62,953 bases of DNA from Mucilaginibacter sp. (GTDB lineage: Bacteria > Bacteroidota > Bacteroidia > Sphingobacteriales > Sphingobacteriaceae): positions 1 to 62,953 of the forward strand of contig JAQBOV010000093.1 in NCBI GenBank assembly GCA_028287895.1, written 5' to 3'. Of the stretch, positions 1 to 8,543 are shown one piece after another (position 1 is the first letter of the stretch; each line of letters begins with the position of its first letter). The position numbers and the translations under genes are program-made. The notes below the pieces were generated by a model, which worked only from the letters and a program-made list of their open reading frames with translations, had not been told where the DNA came from and did no database searches.

Positions 1-341
1 TTATAAAAATACGTGTATCTGCCCTCCTTGAACGGGGCACTGTACTTTTCGTAGTTCCATAAAACTTCCAGGCGTTTGCGTATAGAATCACGATAAGGTA
101 TTTGGCCCAGGTAATCCTGTGTTACTTTATTTTCCTCCTTCACCCATGCTTTGGTATCGCTGGCCCGGTCGTCTTCCAGCCAGCGGTAAGGATCGGGCAC
201 AGGGGTACCGAAATAAGTATTTATCGTGTCAACTTTTTTAGTTTGGGGGTAGGGCAGTGTTTTGATATTCATGTGTTGGGCAAAGGTATAACCGTTAATT
301 AATACAGCTATAGTAAATAAACAGATAAATTTTCTCATCAT
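1..341 (-). CDS. Prolyl oligopeptidase (S9A), N-terminal part only
   Basis: The minus strand opens with two adjacent ATG codons (341 and 338), followed by a signal peptide (MRKFICLFTIAVLINGYTFA, cleaved near AQ). The mature N-terminus has the S9A signature: a TPVPDPYRWLED segment, then KAWVKEENK and a RDSIRKRLEVLW helix. These belong to the beta-propeller/cap entry region of prolyl endopeptidases, which cut short peptides after proline. The signal peptide points to the periplasm. The catalytic Ser-Asp-His domain lies beyond the window edge, so activity cannot be judged. The gene reads away from the ligase gene and does not obviously share its transcript, because a terminator-like hairpin lies between them. 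Family assignment rests on about 113 residues. Confidence 0.85.
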   Translation of the reverse strand, partial: MMRKFICLFTIAVLINGYTFAQHMNIKTLPYPQTKKVDTINTYFGTPVPDPYRWLEDDRASDTKAWVKEENKVTQDYLGQIPYRDSIRKRLEVLWNYEKYSAPFKEGRYTYFY

Positions 342-479
342 AAATGCCGTTTGTTTGGATTTAAAGATAGTAATTTAACTGGAAAGCAAAAATTTGACCG
401 TATTTCAAACCATCACTGATATCCTGATCAGTCTCTAAACTGCCCGGCGCGGTACACCCCGATCAATGCGTACAAAACC

Positions 480-499
480 AAAAATCCCGGCTTGCGGGC
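480..499 (-). terminator. Terminator-like hairpin after the DNA ligase gene
   Basis: On the minus strand a CCCG/CGGG stem (486-489 with 495-498) is followed by a T-rich run (A-rich on the plus strand, 472-484). It lies 28 bases past the ligase stop. The 20-base stretch 480-499 is repeated exactly at 3263-3282, where it forms part of a stronger hairpin. The stem here is short, so termination is only probable. Confidence 0.45.
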
Positions 500-526
500 G
501 CAGATGTACAATACGGTATATAAAAT

Positions 527-2143
527 TCAGCCCCCCAGCAAAGCTTTCAGTGTATCTAAAGTATCCGCCTCTTCCTTTGGTTTATCCAGCCGCCAGCGAA
601 GGATACGGGGAAAACGCAAGGCCACTCCGGATTTGTGCCTTGTTGAACGGTTAATGCCTTCAAATCCGATCTCGAATACAAGTTCCGGTTTTACAGTTCG
701 CACCGGGCCGAATTTTTCGATGGTATTGCGCTTGACAAAATTATCCACTTTATTGATCTCCTGGTCAGTAAGGCCTGAATAGGCTTTGGCGAAGGGTACC
801 AGTTGATCGCCGTCCCAAACAGCGAAGGTATAATCAGTATACAGGTCGGCACGGCGGCCGTGGCCTTTTTGAGCATAGATCATTACCGCATCAACAGACA
901 GAGGATCGATCTTCCATTTCCACCAGTCGCCACGCCTGCGGCCCACCTGGTAGGTGGCACTTTTGCGCTTCAGCATGATGCCTTCAGCGATCATCGATCT
1001 TGACTGTTCACGGATAACAGCCAGCTCTTCCCAACTGTTAAAACTAATTAATGCCGAAAGACGAAATACTTCCGGGAAAGCGGTTGCTGCCTGCAATTGT
1101 TCCAGTACGTGGCGGCGTTCACTCTGTTTTTTTGGGCGGATATCTTCACCTGCATATTCCAGGCAATCATAAGCGATCACAGCTACGGGACTTTCTTCCA
1201 ATATCTTTTTATTCAGATTTTTACGGCCGATACGGGTTTGCAACACATTAAAAGGCAATGGAAGCCCACCGCGGAAGCTGAGTATTTCTCCATCTATTAC
1301 GGTGCCATCAGCAAGGGCGTTTAAAAACGGATGCAGTTCGGGGAATTTATCGGTAGCCAGATCCTGCCCACGACTCCAGATAAATATTTTACCATCGCGT
1401 TTGATCATTTGAGCACGAATGCCGTCCCACTTCCATTCGGCCTGCCAATGGCTTGCATCGCCTAAAACACCCTTCAATTCTTCTGCTGAACGCTGCCTTT
1501 CCGAGGTTTCCTGTATCGGATATGCCAGAAAGAAAGGATAAGGGCGGGAAATATCATCAGCAATGCCCTGTTCGGCTATTAATTGTTTGTATTGATAGGT
1601 TTCGGGCATCCAGCTACCCATGATACGATGGGTTAATGTAGCAGCCTCCAAACCGGCAATGTCAGCCAACGCTTTGATCACCAGGTTTTGCGATACACCG
1701 ACCCGGAAGCCACCGGTTAATATTTTATTAAATACGAAACGTTCCTGTGTGTCCAGCATCGCCCAGGAACCGATTAGCCATAACTTCCGTTCTTCTTCAA
1801 TTTTATGACCAAGTGTGTTGATCTCGGCTATCCATTCCGTCAATGTTTTATTGCTGCCGCTCGTATTTGGGGGCATCAGTAATGACATTGTCTCAGCCAG
1901 ATCGCCTACCACATGGTAACTCTCTTCGAACAGCCAGGCAGGTATATTAGATGCCTCAATGGCCCAGTTGCGTATCAACGTCGCGTTGATCTGGCGTTTT
2001 GGTTTGCGCCCGGTAAATAATGCCAGCATATGCATTTTATCCGAATCGGGTACGCTGATAAAATAATCCTTTAGTATCTTAACCTTTTCATTGGTCTTAT
2101 TGGTTTCATCAAGTGAAAGAAAGAGCTGGGCAAATGCTTTCAT
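527..2143 (-). CDS. ATP-dependent DNA ligase (ligase-associated operon type)
   Basis: Seals nicks in duplex DNA using ATP. The 538-residue protein has an N-terminal DNA-binding domain (about 1-200), then the nucleotidyltransferase core with motif I as EWKWDGIRAQ; the expected adenylated lysine is Lys238. Motif III-like DGEILSF and motif V (MLKRKSATYQ, then WWKWKID) follow, and a C-terminal OB domain ends near FPRILRWR. Length and motifs fit the bacterial ligase found beside a beta-CASP exonuclease, a DEXH helicase and a phosphoesterase (TIGR04120-type family). Its ATG overlaps the stop of the exonuclease gene (ATGA), so the two are almost certainly co-transcribed and translationally coupled. 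The helicase and phosphoesterase partners are not in this window. Confidence 0.93.
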   Translation of the reverse strand: MKAFAQLFLSLDETNKTNEKVKILKDYFISVPDSDKMHMLALFTGRKPKRQINATLIRNWAIEASNIPAWLFEESYHVVGDLAETMSLLMPPNTSGSNKTLTEWIAEINTLGHKIEEERKLWLIGSWAMLDTQERFVFNKILTGGFRVGVSQNLVIKALADIAGLEAATLTHRIMGSWMPETYQYKQLIAEQGIADDISRPYPFFLAYPIQETSERQRSAEELKGVLGDASHWQAEWKWDGIRAQMIKRDGKIFIWSRGQDLATDKFPELHPFLNALADGTVIDGEILSFRGGLPLPFNVLQTRIGRKNLNKKILEESPVAVIAYDCLEYAGEDIRPKKQSERRHVLEQLQAATAFPEVFRLSALISFNSWEELAVIREQSRSMIAEGIMLKRKSATYQVGRRRGDWWKWKIDPLSVDAVMIYAQKGHGRRADLYTDYTFAVWDGDQLVPFAKAYSGLTDQEINKVDNFVKRNTIEKFGPVRTVKPELVFEIGFEGINRSTRHKSGVALRFPRILRWRLDKPKEEADTLDTLKALLGG

Positions 2144-3222
2144 AGAACACCGGCCCCTTCTAAATCTCCTGTGGCAGGAAAGACTTTAGTTTCATCGGAA
2201 TTAAGAACATCGTCTTTAACCATGTTCTCCTCCTCTTCGCCTCCGTATAACGTATGCACCTCCCGGGCATCAAAACCGATTTCGTTCAAGTATCTCGAAA
2301 AAGTAGCTGTATAGCCATGTGTAAGGTACACCTTTTCGCAACTGGTAGCCTCAATAGCGCTGATGAGGCCATCCCAGTCTGCATGGTCTGACAGGATGAA
2401 GCCACGGTCGGCGGCACGCCGTCTTTTAGCACCCCGGATTGCCATCCATCCTGAACAATACCCCAAATTATGCGGCCCAAACTTTCGCATCCAGGCCGAC
2501 CCTGCGGCAGACGGCGGCGCCAAAACGATGCCTTTCCTGATCTCGTCCCTGGGTGTTGAAGAAGTAATGCGTTCGGTAGGGTGAAGCCAAACGCCACTAT
2601 TACGCAGCGCCTGGTTGATGTTTTCAATTGCGCCATGGGTGTAAACCTTACCATTAAAAAGATCGAGATTTTGCAGGATACGTTGCGCTTTCCCAAGCGA
2701 ATAACCCACCAATACTGTAGCTAAATCATGATCCAGATTAGCCCGCCACCAGCTATTTATTTCGTTAAATATCTGTATTTGCGGCTTCCAATGATAAACC
2801 GGCATTCCAAAGGTGCACTCAGATATAAAATGGTTGCATTTTACAGGTTCAAAAGGGGTAGATATTCCATCGTCATTCACTTTGTAGTCACCCGAAACCA
2901 CCCATATTTCACCCTGGTATGCTACTCTTACCTGCGCTGAACCGATCACATGCCCGGCGGGGAAAAGGGATACTTCAACACCGTTCTTTATTATCTTTTG
3001 GCCATATTCAACCGTTTGCAGGCTAATGTTGCCCAAACGGTACAATAAAACCTGCCTCGATAAGTGATGGGCCAGGTAATGCTTATGTCCCGGATAAGCG
3101 TGGTCTGCATGGGCATGGGTGATCACCGCGCTGTCAACGGGTTTCCACGGATCAATATAAAATTTACCTTTATCACAGTAAATTCCCCTGTCTGTAAATT
3201 CAAGCAACGGTTTTCTGGGCAT
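2140..3222 (-). CDS. Ligase-associated DNA exonuclease (metallo-beta-lactamase/beta-CASP fold)
   Basis: A 360-residue protein with the metal-binding motif THAHADHAYPGH (HxHxDH at 36-41), a later GHVIGSAQV segment and VSGDYK, then a beta-CASP region and a C-terminal SDHADWDGL...YLTHG block. The fold matches SNM1/Artemis and CPSF-73 type nucleases, and the family (TIGR04122-type) is a DNA exonuclease encoded next to an ATP-dependent ligase. Homologues are often mislabelled mRNA 3-prime processing factors. It is the first gene of a two-gene operon with the ligase (4-base overlap). Role in DNA end processing before ligation is inferred from family and context. Confidence 0.9.
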   Translation of the reverse strand: MPRKPLLEFTDRGIYCDKGKFYIDPWKPVDSAVITHAHADHAYPGHKHYLAHHLSRQVLLYRLGNISLQTVEYGQKIIKNGVEVSLFPAGHVIGSAQVRVAYQGEIWVVSGDYKVNDDGISTPFEPVKCNHFISECTFGMPVYHWKPQIQIFNEINSWWRANLDHDLATVLVGYSLGKAQRILQNLDLFNGKVYTHGAIENINQALRNSGVWLHPTERITSSTPRDEIRKGIVLAPPSAAGSAWMRKFGPHNLGYCSGWMAIRGAKRRRAADRGFILSDHADWDGLISAIEATSCEKVYLTHGYTATFSRYLNEIGFDAREVHTLYGGEEEENMVKDDVLNSDETKVFPATGDLEGAGVL

Positions 3223-3260
3223 ATCCTTTAAACCTTTATTTTACCGTATTGGTTTTAAAC

Positions 3261-3288
3261 AAAAAAATCCCGGCTTGCGGGCCGGGAT
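3261..3288 (-). terminator. Rho-independent terminator of the processing protease gene
   Basis: A perfect 8-bp stem ATCCCGGC/GCCGGGAT (3267-3274 with 3281-3288) with a 6-base loop is followed on the minus strand by a seven-T run. It sits 31 bases after the stop of the S41 protease gene, separating it from the exonuclease-ligase pair. Confidence 0.8.
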
Positions 3289-3318
3289 CTCTGTATTTTT
3301 ATGGCAGGCAACAATAAG

Positions 3319-5466
3319 TTACTTTCCGGGAGCTACCGGTACGCTGGTATATTTGCTGCCCAGGTTAATGTAATCTGTCAATACCTGCCCTGCTTCAATC
3401 TTTAAAAAGTCCAGATCTTCATTTCTTGGCTTGGTTTCACCCTTTTTTAATGGCTTCAAACCTAAAGCTACTCTTTTGAGGTTGTCGCGCTCAAAAGCTT
3501 TTGCCTCGTCGGTATCGCGTTGCTTTTTCATTTGCTGCTCGTTAAGCGTTACACTTTTCTCGTTCTCGCGTTTGGTGAATTCAGCAATATCTTCCATCAG
3601 GTATTTATAACTATTGCTGACACTCATACGCTGATCGTGCAGCTTATTTAATTGGGGCACTACCGGTGTAAAATCGCCCACTTTAGCATAATCGCTTTTG
3701 GCAATGATATCAAAAGGCAATGCTGAGGGCTCGGTATCTTCACCATATTTATTTAAAGGGATTATTGAGGGAAACTTCACATCAGGTGTTACGCCCTTAT
3801 GCTGGGTTGAATTTCCGCTGATACGGTAAAATTTAGCTATGGTTAAGTTAAGCTGGCCAAACCTGCTTTGACTGCCGGTAGCAGTATTTTTTTCATTTTT
3901 ACCGGTTACCTTTGATATCAGGTCACCTACAGAAGGCTTGATCACCTTATCCAGGTCGATAGCATTCTGCACGGTTCCCTTACCATAGGTTTGTGTACCG
4001 ATGATCAATGCGCGACCGTAATCTTGCATAGCGCCTGCAAATATTTCAGATGCCGAAGCGCTGAAACGATCAACAAGCACAGCCATAGGACCAGCATAAG
4101 AAATGGATGGATCTTCATCATTATCTACCTCTGTCTGGTTCGCCGCATCGCGTACCTGCACGATCGGGCCGGTTTTTATAAATAATCCGCCAAGATCAAT
4201 GGCTTCCATCAGCGAACCGCCGCCATTCTCACGAAGATCAATCACCACACCATCCACATTCTCACGTTTGAGTGTGTCCAATATCAATTTTACATCACGT
4301 GTGGTACTTTTGTAATTCGGGTTGCCCGATTTATAGTCATTATAATCAATGTAAAATGCCGGTATCGAGATCACACCAATCTTTACTGTTTTACCATTTG
4401 AATTATAGGTGCGTATCTCTTCTTTGGCCGATTGATCCTTTAAAATGATTTTTTCGCGAACGATTTCTACCACTTTTGGCTTACTGCTGGTGCTGCTTCC
4501 TTTGGGCAACACTTCCAGGCGTACGATGGTTCCTTTAGCACCGCGGATAAGAGCAATGGCGTTTTCTATTCTCCAGCCAATTACATTCTGAAATTCGCCA
4601 GTCTTTCCCTGGGCTACACCAACTATGCGATCTTCAGCAGATATTTGCTTGCTTTTATCAGCAGGGCCGCCCGCTACTATCGATGCAATCGTAACGTACT
4701 CGTCTTTTGACTGCAGGGTGGCGCCAATGCCTTCAAGCGAGCGTGACATCTCAATGTTAAAATTAGCGGCATTTGAAGGATTAAAATAGTTGGTATGCGG
4801 ATCAATAGCATTAGTGAAAGCATCCATGAATATCTGGAATACATCCTGGTTATTCAGCTTGTTAGATTGGGATAATAAACTTTGATACCGTTTTCTCAAA
4901 GTCTCCTTATTTTTGGCCATATCCGCATTCGCCAGCTTTAAGTTCAGCAGGTCAAATTTAACGCGCTCCGTCCAAACGTTATTCATTTCAGTTTCAGAGG
5001 CGGCATATGGCAAACTGTCACGGTCAAAAGTGAAAGTTTCATTGGTATTGAAATCAAAATTTTTATCTAACTGCGCAATTGAATATTTAATGCGGTCATT
5101 ATATCGCTTTTGATACACGTTGAACATGTAGAATACATCAGACAGGTTTCCGCCCTTCAGGTCATCATCCAGCACTGTTTTAAACTTGTCAAAATCATTT
5201 ATGTCAGATGCCAGCAGGTAATTGTGATTTTCGTCAAGCGATTTAATGTACCGGTTGTAAACTACCTGCGATATAGAATCATTTAGCGGAACCTTTTTGT
5301 AATTGTGGTCAGTAATAATGTTTGCGACATATTGGCATACCACACTTTGCTGTGCGTCGGGCTGCAGATCATTTGATCCGGCAACTTTTGTTATTGGGTG
5401 CGATGGGGATGCCTTGCAAGCCAACGCCGCACCAAGCAATAACAGAATATATAACTTCTTGAACAT
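3319..5466 (-). CDS. C-terminal processing peptidase (Prc/Tsp, S41A) with PDZ domain
   Basis: A periplasmic Ser/Lys protease that trims or degrades envelope proteins by recognising their C-termini. I chose the ATG at 5466, which starts a signal peptide (MFKKLYILLLLGAALACKA); the longer frame from 5508 adds 14 hydrophilic residues before it. A cysteine closes the hydrophobic stretch, but the lipobox is poor. Order: long N-terminal helical domain, PDZ domain (GIGATLQSKDEYVTIASIV...GGPAD), S41 protease domain with SASASEIFAGAMQ (catalytic Ser) and GTQTYGKGTVQ (general base Lys), then the DUF3340-type C-terminal domain ending near the stop. Its length of 715 residues is normal for the Tsp family. 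Monocistronic by its own terminator. Confidence 0.92.
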   Translation of the reverse strand: MFKKLYILLLLGAALACKASPSHPITKVAGSNDLQPDAQQSVVCQYVANIITDHNYKKVPLNDSISQVVYNRYIKSLDENHNYLLASDINDFDKFKTVLDDDLKGGNLSDVFYMFNVYQKRYNDRIKYSIAQLDKNFDFNTNETFTFDRDSLPYAASETEMNNVWTERVKFDLLNLKLANADMAKNKETLRKRYQSLLSQSNKLNNQDVFQIFMDAFTNAIDPHTNYFNPSNAANFNIEMSRSLEGIGATLQSKDEYVTIASIVAGGPADKSKQISAEDRIVGVAQGKTGEFQNVIGWRIENAIALIRGAKGTIVRLEVLPKGSSTSSKPKVVEIVREKIILKDQSAKEEIRTYNSNGKTVKIGVISIPAFYIDYNDYKSGNPNYKSTTRDVKLILDTLKRENVDGVVIDLRENGGGSLMEAIDLGGLFIKTGPIVQVRDAANQTEVDNDEDPSISYAGPMAVLVDRFSASASEIFAGAMQDYGRALIIGTQTYGKGTVQNAIDLDKVIKPSVGDLISKVTGKNEKNTATGSQSRFGQLNLTIAKFYRISGNSTQHKGVTPDVKFPSIIPLNKYGEDTEPSALPFDIIAKSDYAKVGDFTPVVPQLNKLHDQRMSVSNSYKYLMEDIAEFTKRENEKSVTLNEQQMKKQRDTDEAKAFERDNLKRVALGLKPLKKGETKPRNEDLDFLKIEAGQVLTDYINLGSKYTSVPVAPGK

Positions 5467-5647
5467 ATCTTTAACTCTCTTTAAATCTGGGTTGCAATAA
5501 ACCATCAATACTCGTGCCTATTATAAGTTTGCTAATGTAAATAAAAAGAGACAGTGGGAAATACTGCCTCCGTCATAGAAATAACAATATTACAAATAAT
5601 GTTTTATTTGGATTAACTTTAACGCCGATAGTTTAAAAGGCGTATAA

Positions 5648-6274
5648 TCATAACGCTTTTTTTACACTTCCCGCAGTCTCTGCATATTTCACATCCGGTT
5701 TACCAGCAGTTGCGGTGTTTTGCGCTAAAAGCAGAATTTTCTTTTCAATTGCTGTTGTTTCCGCCTGCATTCCTTTTGCGCGGGCAATATCGCGGGCTTC
5801 GAGCAAATCGGTTCGGGCGGATGGAACATCCCCGATGTCAGTCTTTATCATAGCCAGGCTGATCAGGTTCGATATCGTATGCTTATCGTCATTTTCCTGG
5901 CGGGACAGGTAATTGCTTTGCAAGAAGTACCATTTGGCTTCTGAAAAGCGGTGCAGCTTATAATATAACTGTGCAAGATCACTAAAATTGTAACTGGCTT
6001 GGTTATATATCCTGAAACGCATATTGTGCTTGGCCATTCCCATCACATAGTGTGAAGCAGTTTCAAGACTGTATTCGCCCGGCGCTAAGGCAACGGAGTA
6101 GACCTGCAGGCTGTTAAGCTTTAAAGTAGTCTTTATACGGCTGATGGAATTGTCTTTTACCGGCTGAAGCAAAGGTAAAATGAGATGCTTCTTTTTGAAA
6201 CCGATATTACGCCAGAACTGGGCTGACGCCGAGAAACTGATGACACAAAAGAAAATAACTAAACTTAAACGCAT
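5648..6274 (-). CDS. Secreted TPR-like protein of unknown function
   Basis: Signal peptide MRLSLVIFFCVISFSASA followed by about 190 residues. The middle shows helical pairs typical of tetratricopeptide repeats (SYNFSDLAQLYYKLHRFSEA, then ISLAMIKTDIGDVPSARTDL and a third weaker repeat), so it probably mediates protein contacts in the periplasm. No catalytic motif is seen and I do not recognise a named family. It sits alone between the processing protease and the isoaspartyl peptidase on the same strand. Confidence 0.75.
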   Translation of the reverse strand: MRLSLVIFFCVISFSASAQFWRNIGFKKKHLILPLLQPVKDNSISRIKTTLKLNSLQVYSVALAPGEYSLETASHYVMGMAKHNMRFRIYNQASYNFSDLAQLYYKLHRFSEAKWYFLQSNYLSRQENDDKHTISNLISLAMIKTDIGDVPSARTDLLEARDIARAKGMQAETTAIEKKILLLAQNTATAGKPDVKYAETAGSVKKAL

Positions 6275-6351
6275 TAAACTCTATCCAGTTGTTTACTAAA
6301 TTTTATCCTGCAAAGATACCCATATAAAATTGATTGACAAGTTCTTGCGAT

Positions 6352-7194
6352 TCAATTAAAAACTTCAATTTGTCCATCATGCAAAGCCCAAACCATATAT
6401 GGGTGTGTATCGGCATAATATGTTTCGCCATTGGCTGCTATACCTATCACTCCCGCAAAACCATTAAACGGCTTTAATTCATCTAAGGTTTTCATGGTTG
6501 CAAGCTGAAGACTCATGCCGTCGGTAACGCGTGTAACAATTTTGGGAGCAACTGCACCACTCACAATATCCTCACCTACGCCGGTACAGGATATGCCAGC
6601 CCATTCGTTTACATAATTACCTGCCGCAGTAGCCGAATCGCTCACCCGGCCGGGTATTTCGAAACCTTTGCCCCCCGTGGAGGTACCGGCAGCCAGATCA
6701 CCATAAATATCTAACGCTACACAACCAACTGTGCCAAGGCGTATGGAATCACTTAATCTTTTCTCATACTCATGCCGGCGCTGGGGAGTCTCCGGGCTAT
6801 AATACCCAAAGCCATTATGGCGGGCGAATTCCTGCGCTCCCTTGCCGCTCAAAACCTTGTCTTCCATGGACAATAGCTTTTCGGCCACTCGGATCGGATT
6901 TTTCACCCCTTCGATATTTATAACACCCGAAAATTGCATAGTTTTTCCATTCATAAGCGAGGCGCTCATTCTTATTTTGCCATCGCTCTGTATCTGCGAG
7001 CCGGTGCCCGCGTTAAAAAGATCGCAATCCTCCAGCAGGGAGACCGTATATACCACTGTTTCAATAGCGTTATGGGTTTCCAGGTATTTATGCCCCAGCT
7101 GTACAATCTCCGCTAATGCTTCCTGTTTGGCGTGCTTAACTTCCTGGTTAGTTCTCGACTCGCTAAAAAAGCCCCCGTGAATGATTAGTTTCAT
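6352..7194 (-). CDS. Isoaspartyl peptidase / plant-type asparaginase (Ntn hydrolase)
   Basis: Splits beta-aspartyl (isoaspartyl) dipeptides, and often asparagine, after self-cleavage into two subunits. The start is set at the ATG at 7194 (MKLIIHGG, the family N-terminus); a TTG two codons upstream is less likely. The cleavage-site nucleophile is the Thr of LGTVGCVALD (about residue 155), and the substrate loop AGTSTGGKGFEIPGRVSDS follows. It lies beside cyanophycinase and opposite cyanophycin synthetase. Cyanophycinase releases beta-Asp-Arg, which is exactly the kind of dipeptide this enzyme opens, so here it very likely finishes cyanophycin breakdown to Asp and Arg. No signal peptide, hence cytoplasmic. 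Confidence 0.9.
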   Translation of the reverse strand: MKLIIHGGFFSESRTNQEVKHAKQEALAEIVQLGHKYLETHNAIETVVYTVSLLEDCDLFNAGTGSQIQSDGKIRMSASLMNGKTMQFSGVINIEGVKNPIRVAEKLLSMEDKVLSGKGAQEFARHNGFGYYSPETPQRRHEYEKRLSDSIRLGTVGCVALDIYGDLAAGTSTGGKGFEIPGRVSDSATAAGNYVNEWAGISCTGVGEDIVSGAVAPKIVTRVTDGMSLQLATMKTLDELKPFNGFAGVIGIAANGETYYADTHPYMVWALHDGQIEVFN

Positions 7195-7210
7195 TTGCAA
7201 GTATTTTATT

Positions 7211-7318
7211 AGTCCGAAAGTCGGCAGGTCCGCATAAGTCCGGAAGTTTTTAAAATCTACCCAATCAGAATGTGTCGGAATTATTTATCTGACTTCCGGT
7301 CTTGTTAACCTTCGGACT
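7211..7318. repeat. Nested inverted repeats between cphB and the isoaspartyl peptidase
   Basis: Two nested inverted repeats fill this gap: AGTCCGAA/TTCGGACT (7211-7218 with 7311-7318) and CCGGAAGT/ACTTCCGG (7240-7247 with 7292-7299). The region is made of shuffled copies of words like AAGTCCG. It may end or attenuate the cphB message before the downstream gene. Similar word-type repeats occur in other gaps of this window. Confidence 0.55.
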
Positions 7319-7332
7319 TTTTAAATAACGTT

Positions 7333-8253
7333 TCAGTCCATAAATTCATTGTCCGGGCCCTTGATAAAAACGCCGTTTTCTACCTTAACAATCTTTTTTA
7401 TTAGTAAGCGATGCTGTTGCAGATCGTATTTATCATATATAGACATCACATGCAGCCTAAGGTTTTCAATAGATACAGGCGACCCCAGTTCTACATCATA
7501 AATGTTGGTTTCCACCATATTTTTGCCATCAACCAAAATAATAAGACCCGATCCGATGGCTTCCATCATGCTTCCGTCGGTAATTAATAAACCGGCATCT
7601 TCGCCTAAGCCTATACCTAATATGCCGGGATTACTGGCTACAGCATACATTAACCGCCCGATGCGACCGCGCTGCACAAAGTGGGTATCAATAATAACCG
7701 AATCAATAAACCCTAATCCGGCGGTGATCTGCACTTCGCCTTTTATCAGCGCTTCATGACTTTGCCCTTTGTAGATCATGTGGGCGGATGCCGCAGCAGC
7801 CCCGGCAGAAGTACCGGCTAAAACAAAGTTTTCTTTTTGATACCTGGTTTTTAATACCTGTAGGAACTCTGTTCCGCCGAATATCGAACTTAGCCTTAAC
7901 TGGTCACCTCCCGTAAATATGACTACATCAGCTTTTCTTATTCGGTCGAGATAGCTCTTATTGGCGGCGTCTTCCCGGCTTTTGATAGGCAAGGTATTTA
8001 CTTTAGGAACATTTAACTGGTTAAATGCATTAATGTACTCGATACCCACCAATTCGGGTATTTGGGATGCGGTAGTGATTACCTCGACAACTGAAGCTTC
8101 ATGCCGGGCTGATTCGTTGATTATTCTTTTGAGTATACCCCGTTCAAAAAATTTAAGATGATCAGGCTGCACCACGCGTTCCTGTGAGCTGATGCTGCTT
8201 CCCATGTCAACAGCACCGCCTATTATTACCAGTTTACCTTTTGGAGCCGTCAT
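7333..8253 (-). CDS. cphB: Cyanophycinase (S51 serine peptidase)
   Basis: Hydrolyses cyanophycin, the Asp-Arg storage polymer, into beta-Asp-Arg dipeptides inside the cell. The 306-residue protein shows the S51 nucleophile elbow AGTSAGAAAAS (Ser149), the upstream IFTGGDQLRL loop and the downstream FVQRGRIGRL and GIGLGEDAGLLI segments typical of the family. Length is slightly above the classical 270-residue cyanobacterial enzyme. It precedes the isoaspartyl peptidase on the same strand and is divergent from cphA across a 290-base gap, so the synthetic and degradative arms can be controlled from one intergenic region. Confidence 0.93.
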   Translation of the reverse strand: MTAPKGKLVIIGGAVDMGSSISSQERVVQPDHLKFFERGILKRIINESARHEASVVEVITTASQIPELVGIEYINAFNQLNVPKVNTLPIKSREDAANKSYLDRIRKADVVIFTGGDQLRLSSIFGGTEFLQVLKTRYQKENFVLAGTSAGAAAASAHMIYKGQSHEALIKGEVQITAGLGFIDSVIIDTHFVQRGRIGRLMYAVASNPGILGIGLGEDAGLLITDGSMMEAIGSGLIILVDGKNMVETNIYDVELGSPVSIENLRLHVMSIYDKYDLQQHRLLIKKIVKVENGVFIKGPDNEFMD

Positions 8254-8393
8254 ATCATATAGCGATTTAGTAGTTCATTTCTTTGGCTTGAGTCGAGCGG
8301 ATATCTTCGGCTAATTCTATACAAATTAAAATAAAAAGGAGCAGAAAGGCATACATAATAAAACTTAATTATCTGCCGCGGTTTTTAATAAAA

Positions 8394-8425
8394 CTTCGAT
8401 ACCAAATAATTACCGGGTATCGAAG
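8394..8425. promoter_or_regulatory. Perfect 10-bp inverted repeat in the cphB-cphA divergent gap
   Basis: CTTCGATACC (8394-8403) and GGTATCGAAG (8416-8425) are exact reverse complements, 12 bases apart, in the 290-base gap between the divergent cphB and cphA genes. The centre is about 134 bases upstream of the cphA start. It could be an operator for a dimeric regulator or an RNA hairpin in a long cphA leader. No regulator gene is adjacent. The rest of the gap shows no gene and no clear -7 element. Confidence 0.4.
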
Positions 8426-8543
8426 CCGCAGTATCTTAAAAATTCAGTTAATTTCGATGAAAATTTTTATACCCTGCGAAGTTTTTTAGCTTTAATTCAA
8501 AATTCATCCTACCCCCGATCAATCAAATTAGAATACAGATATT

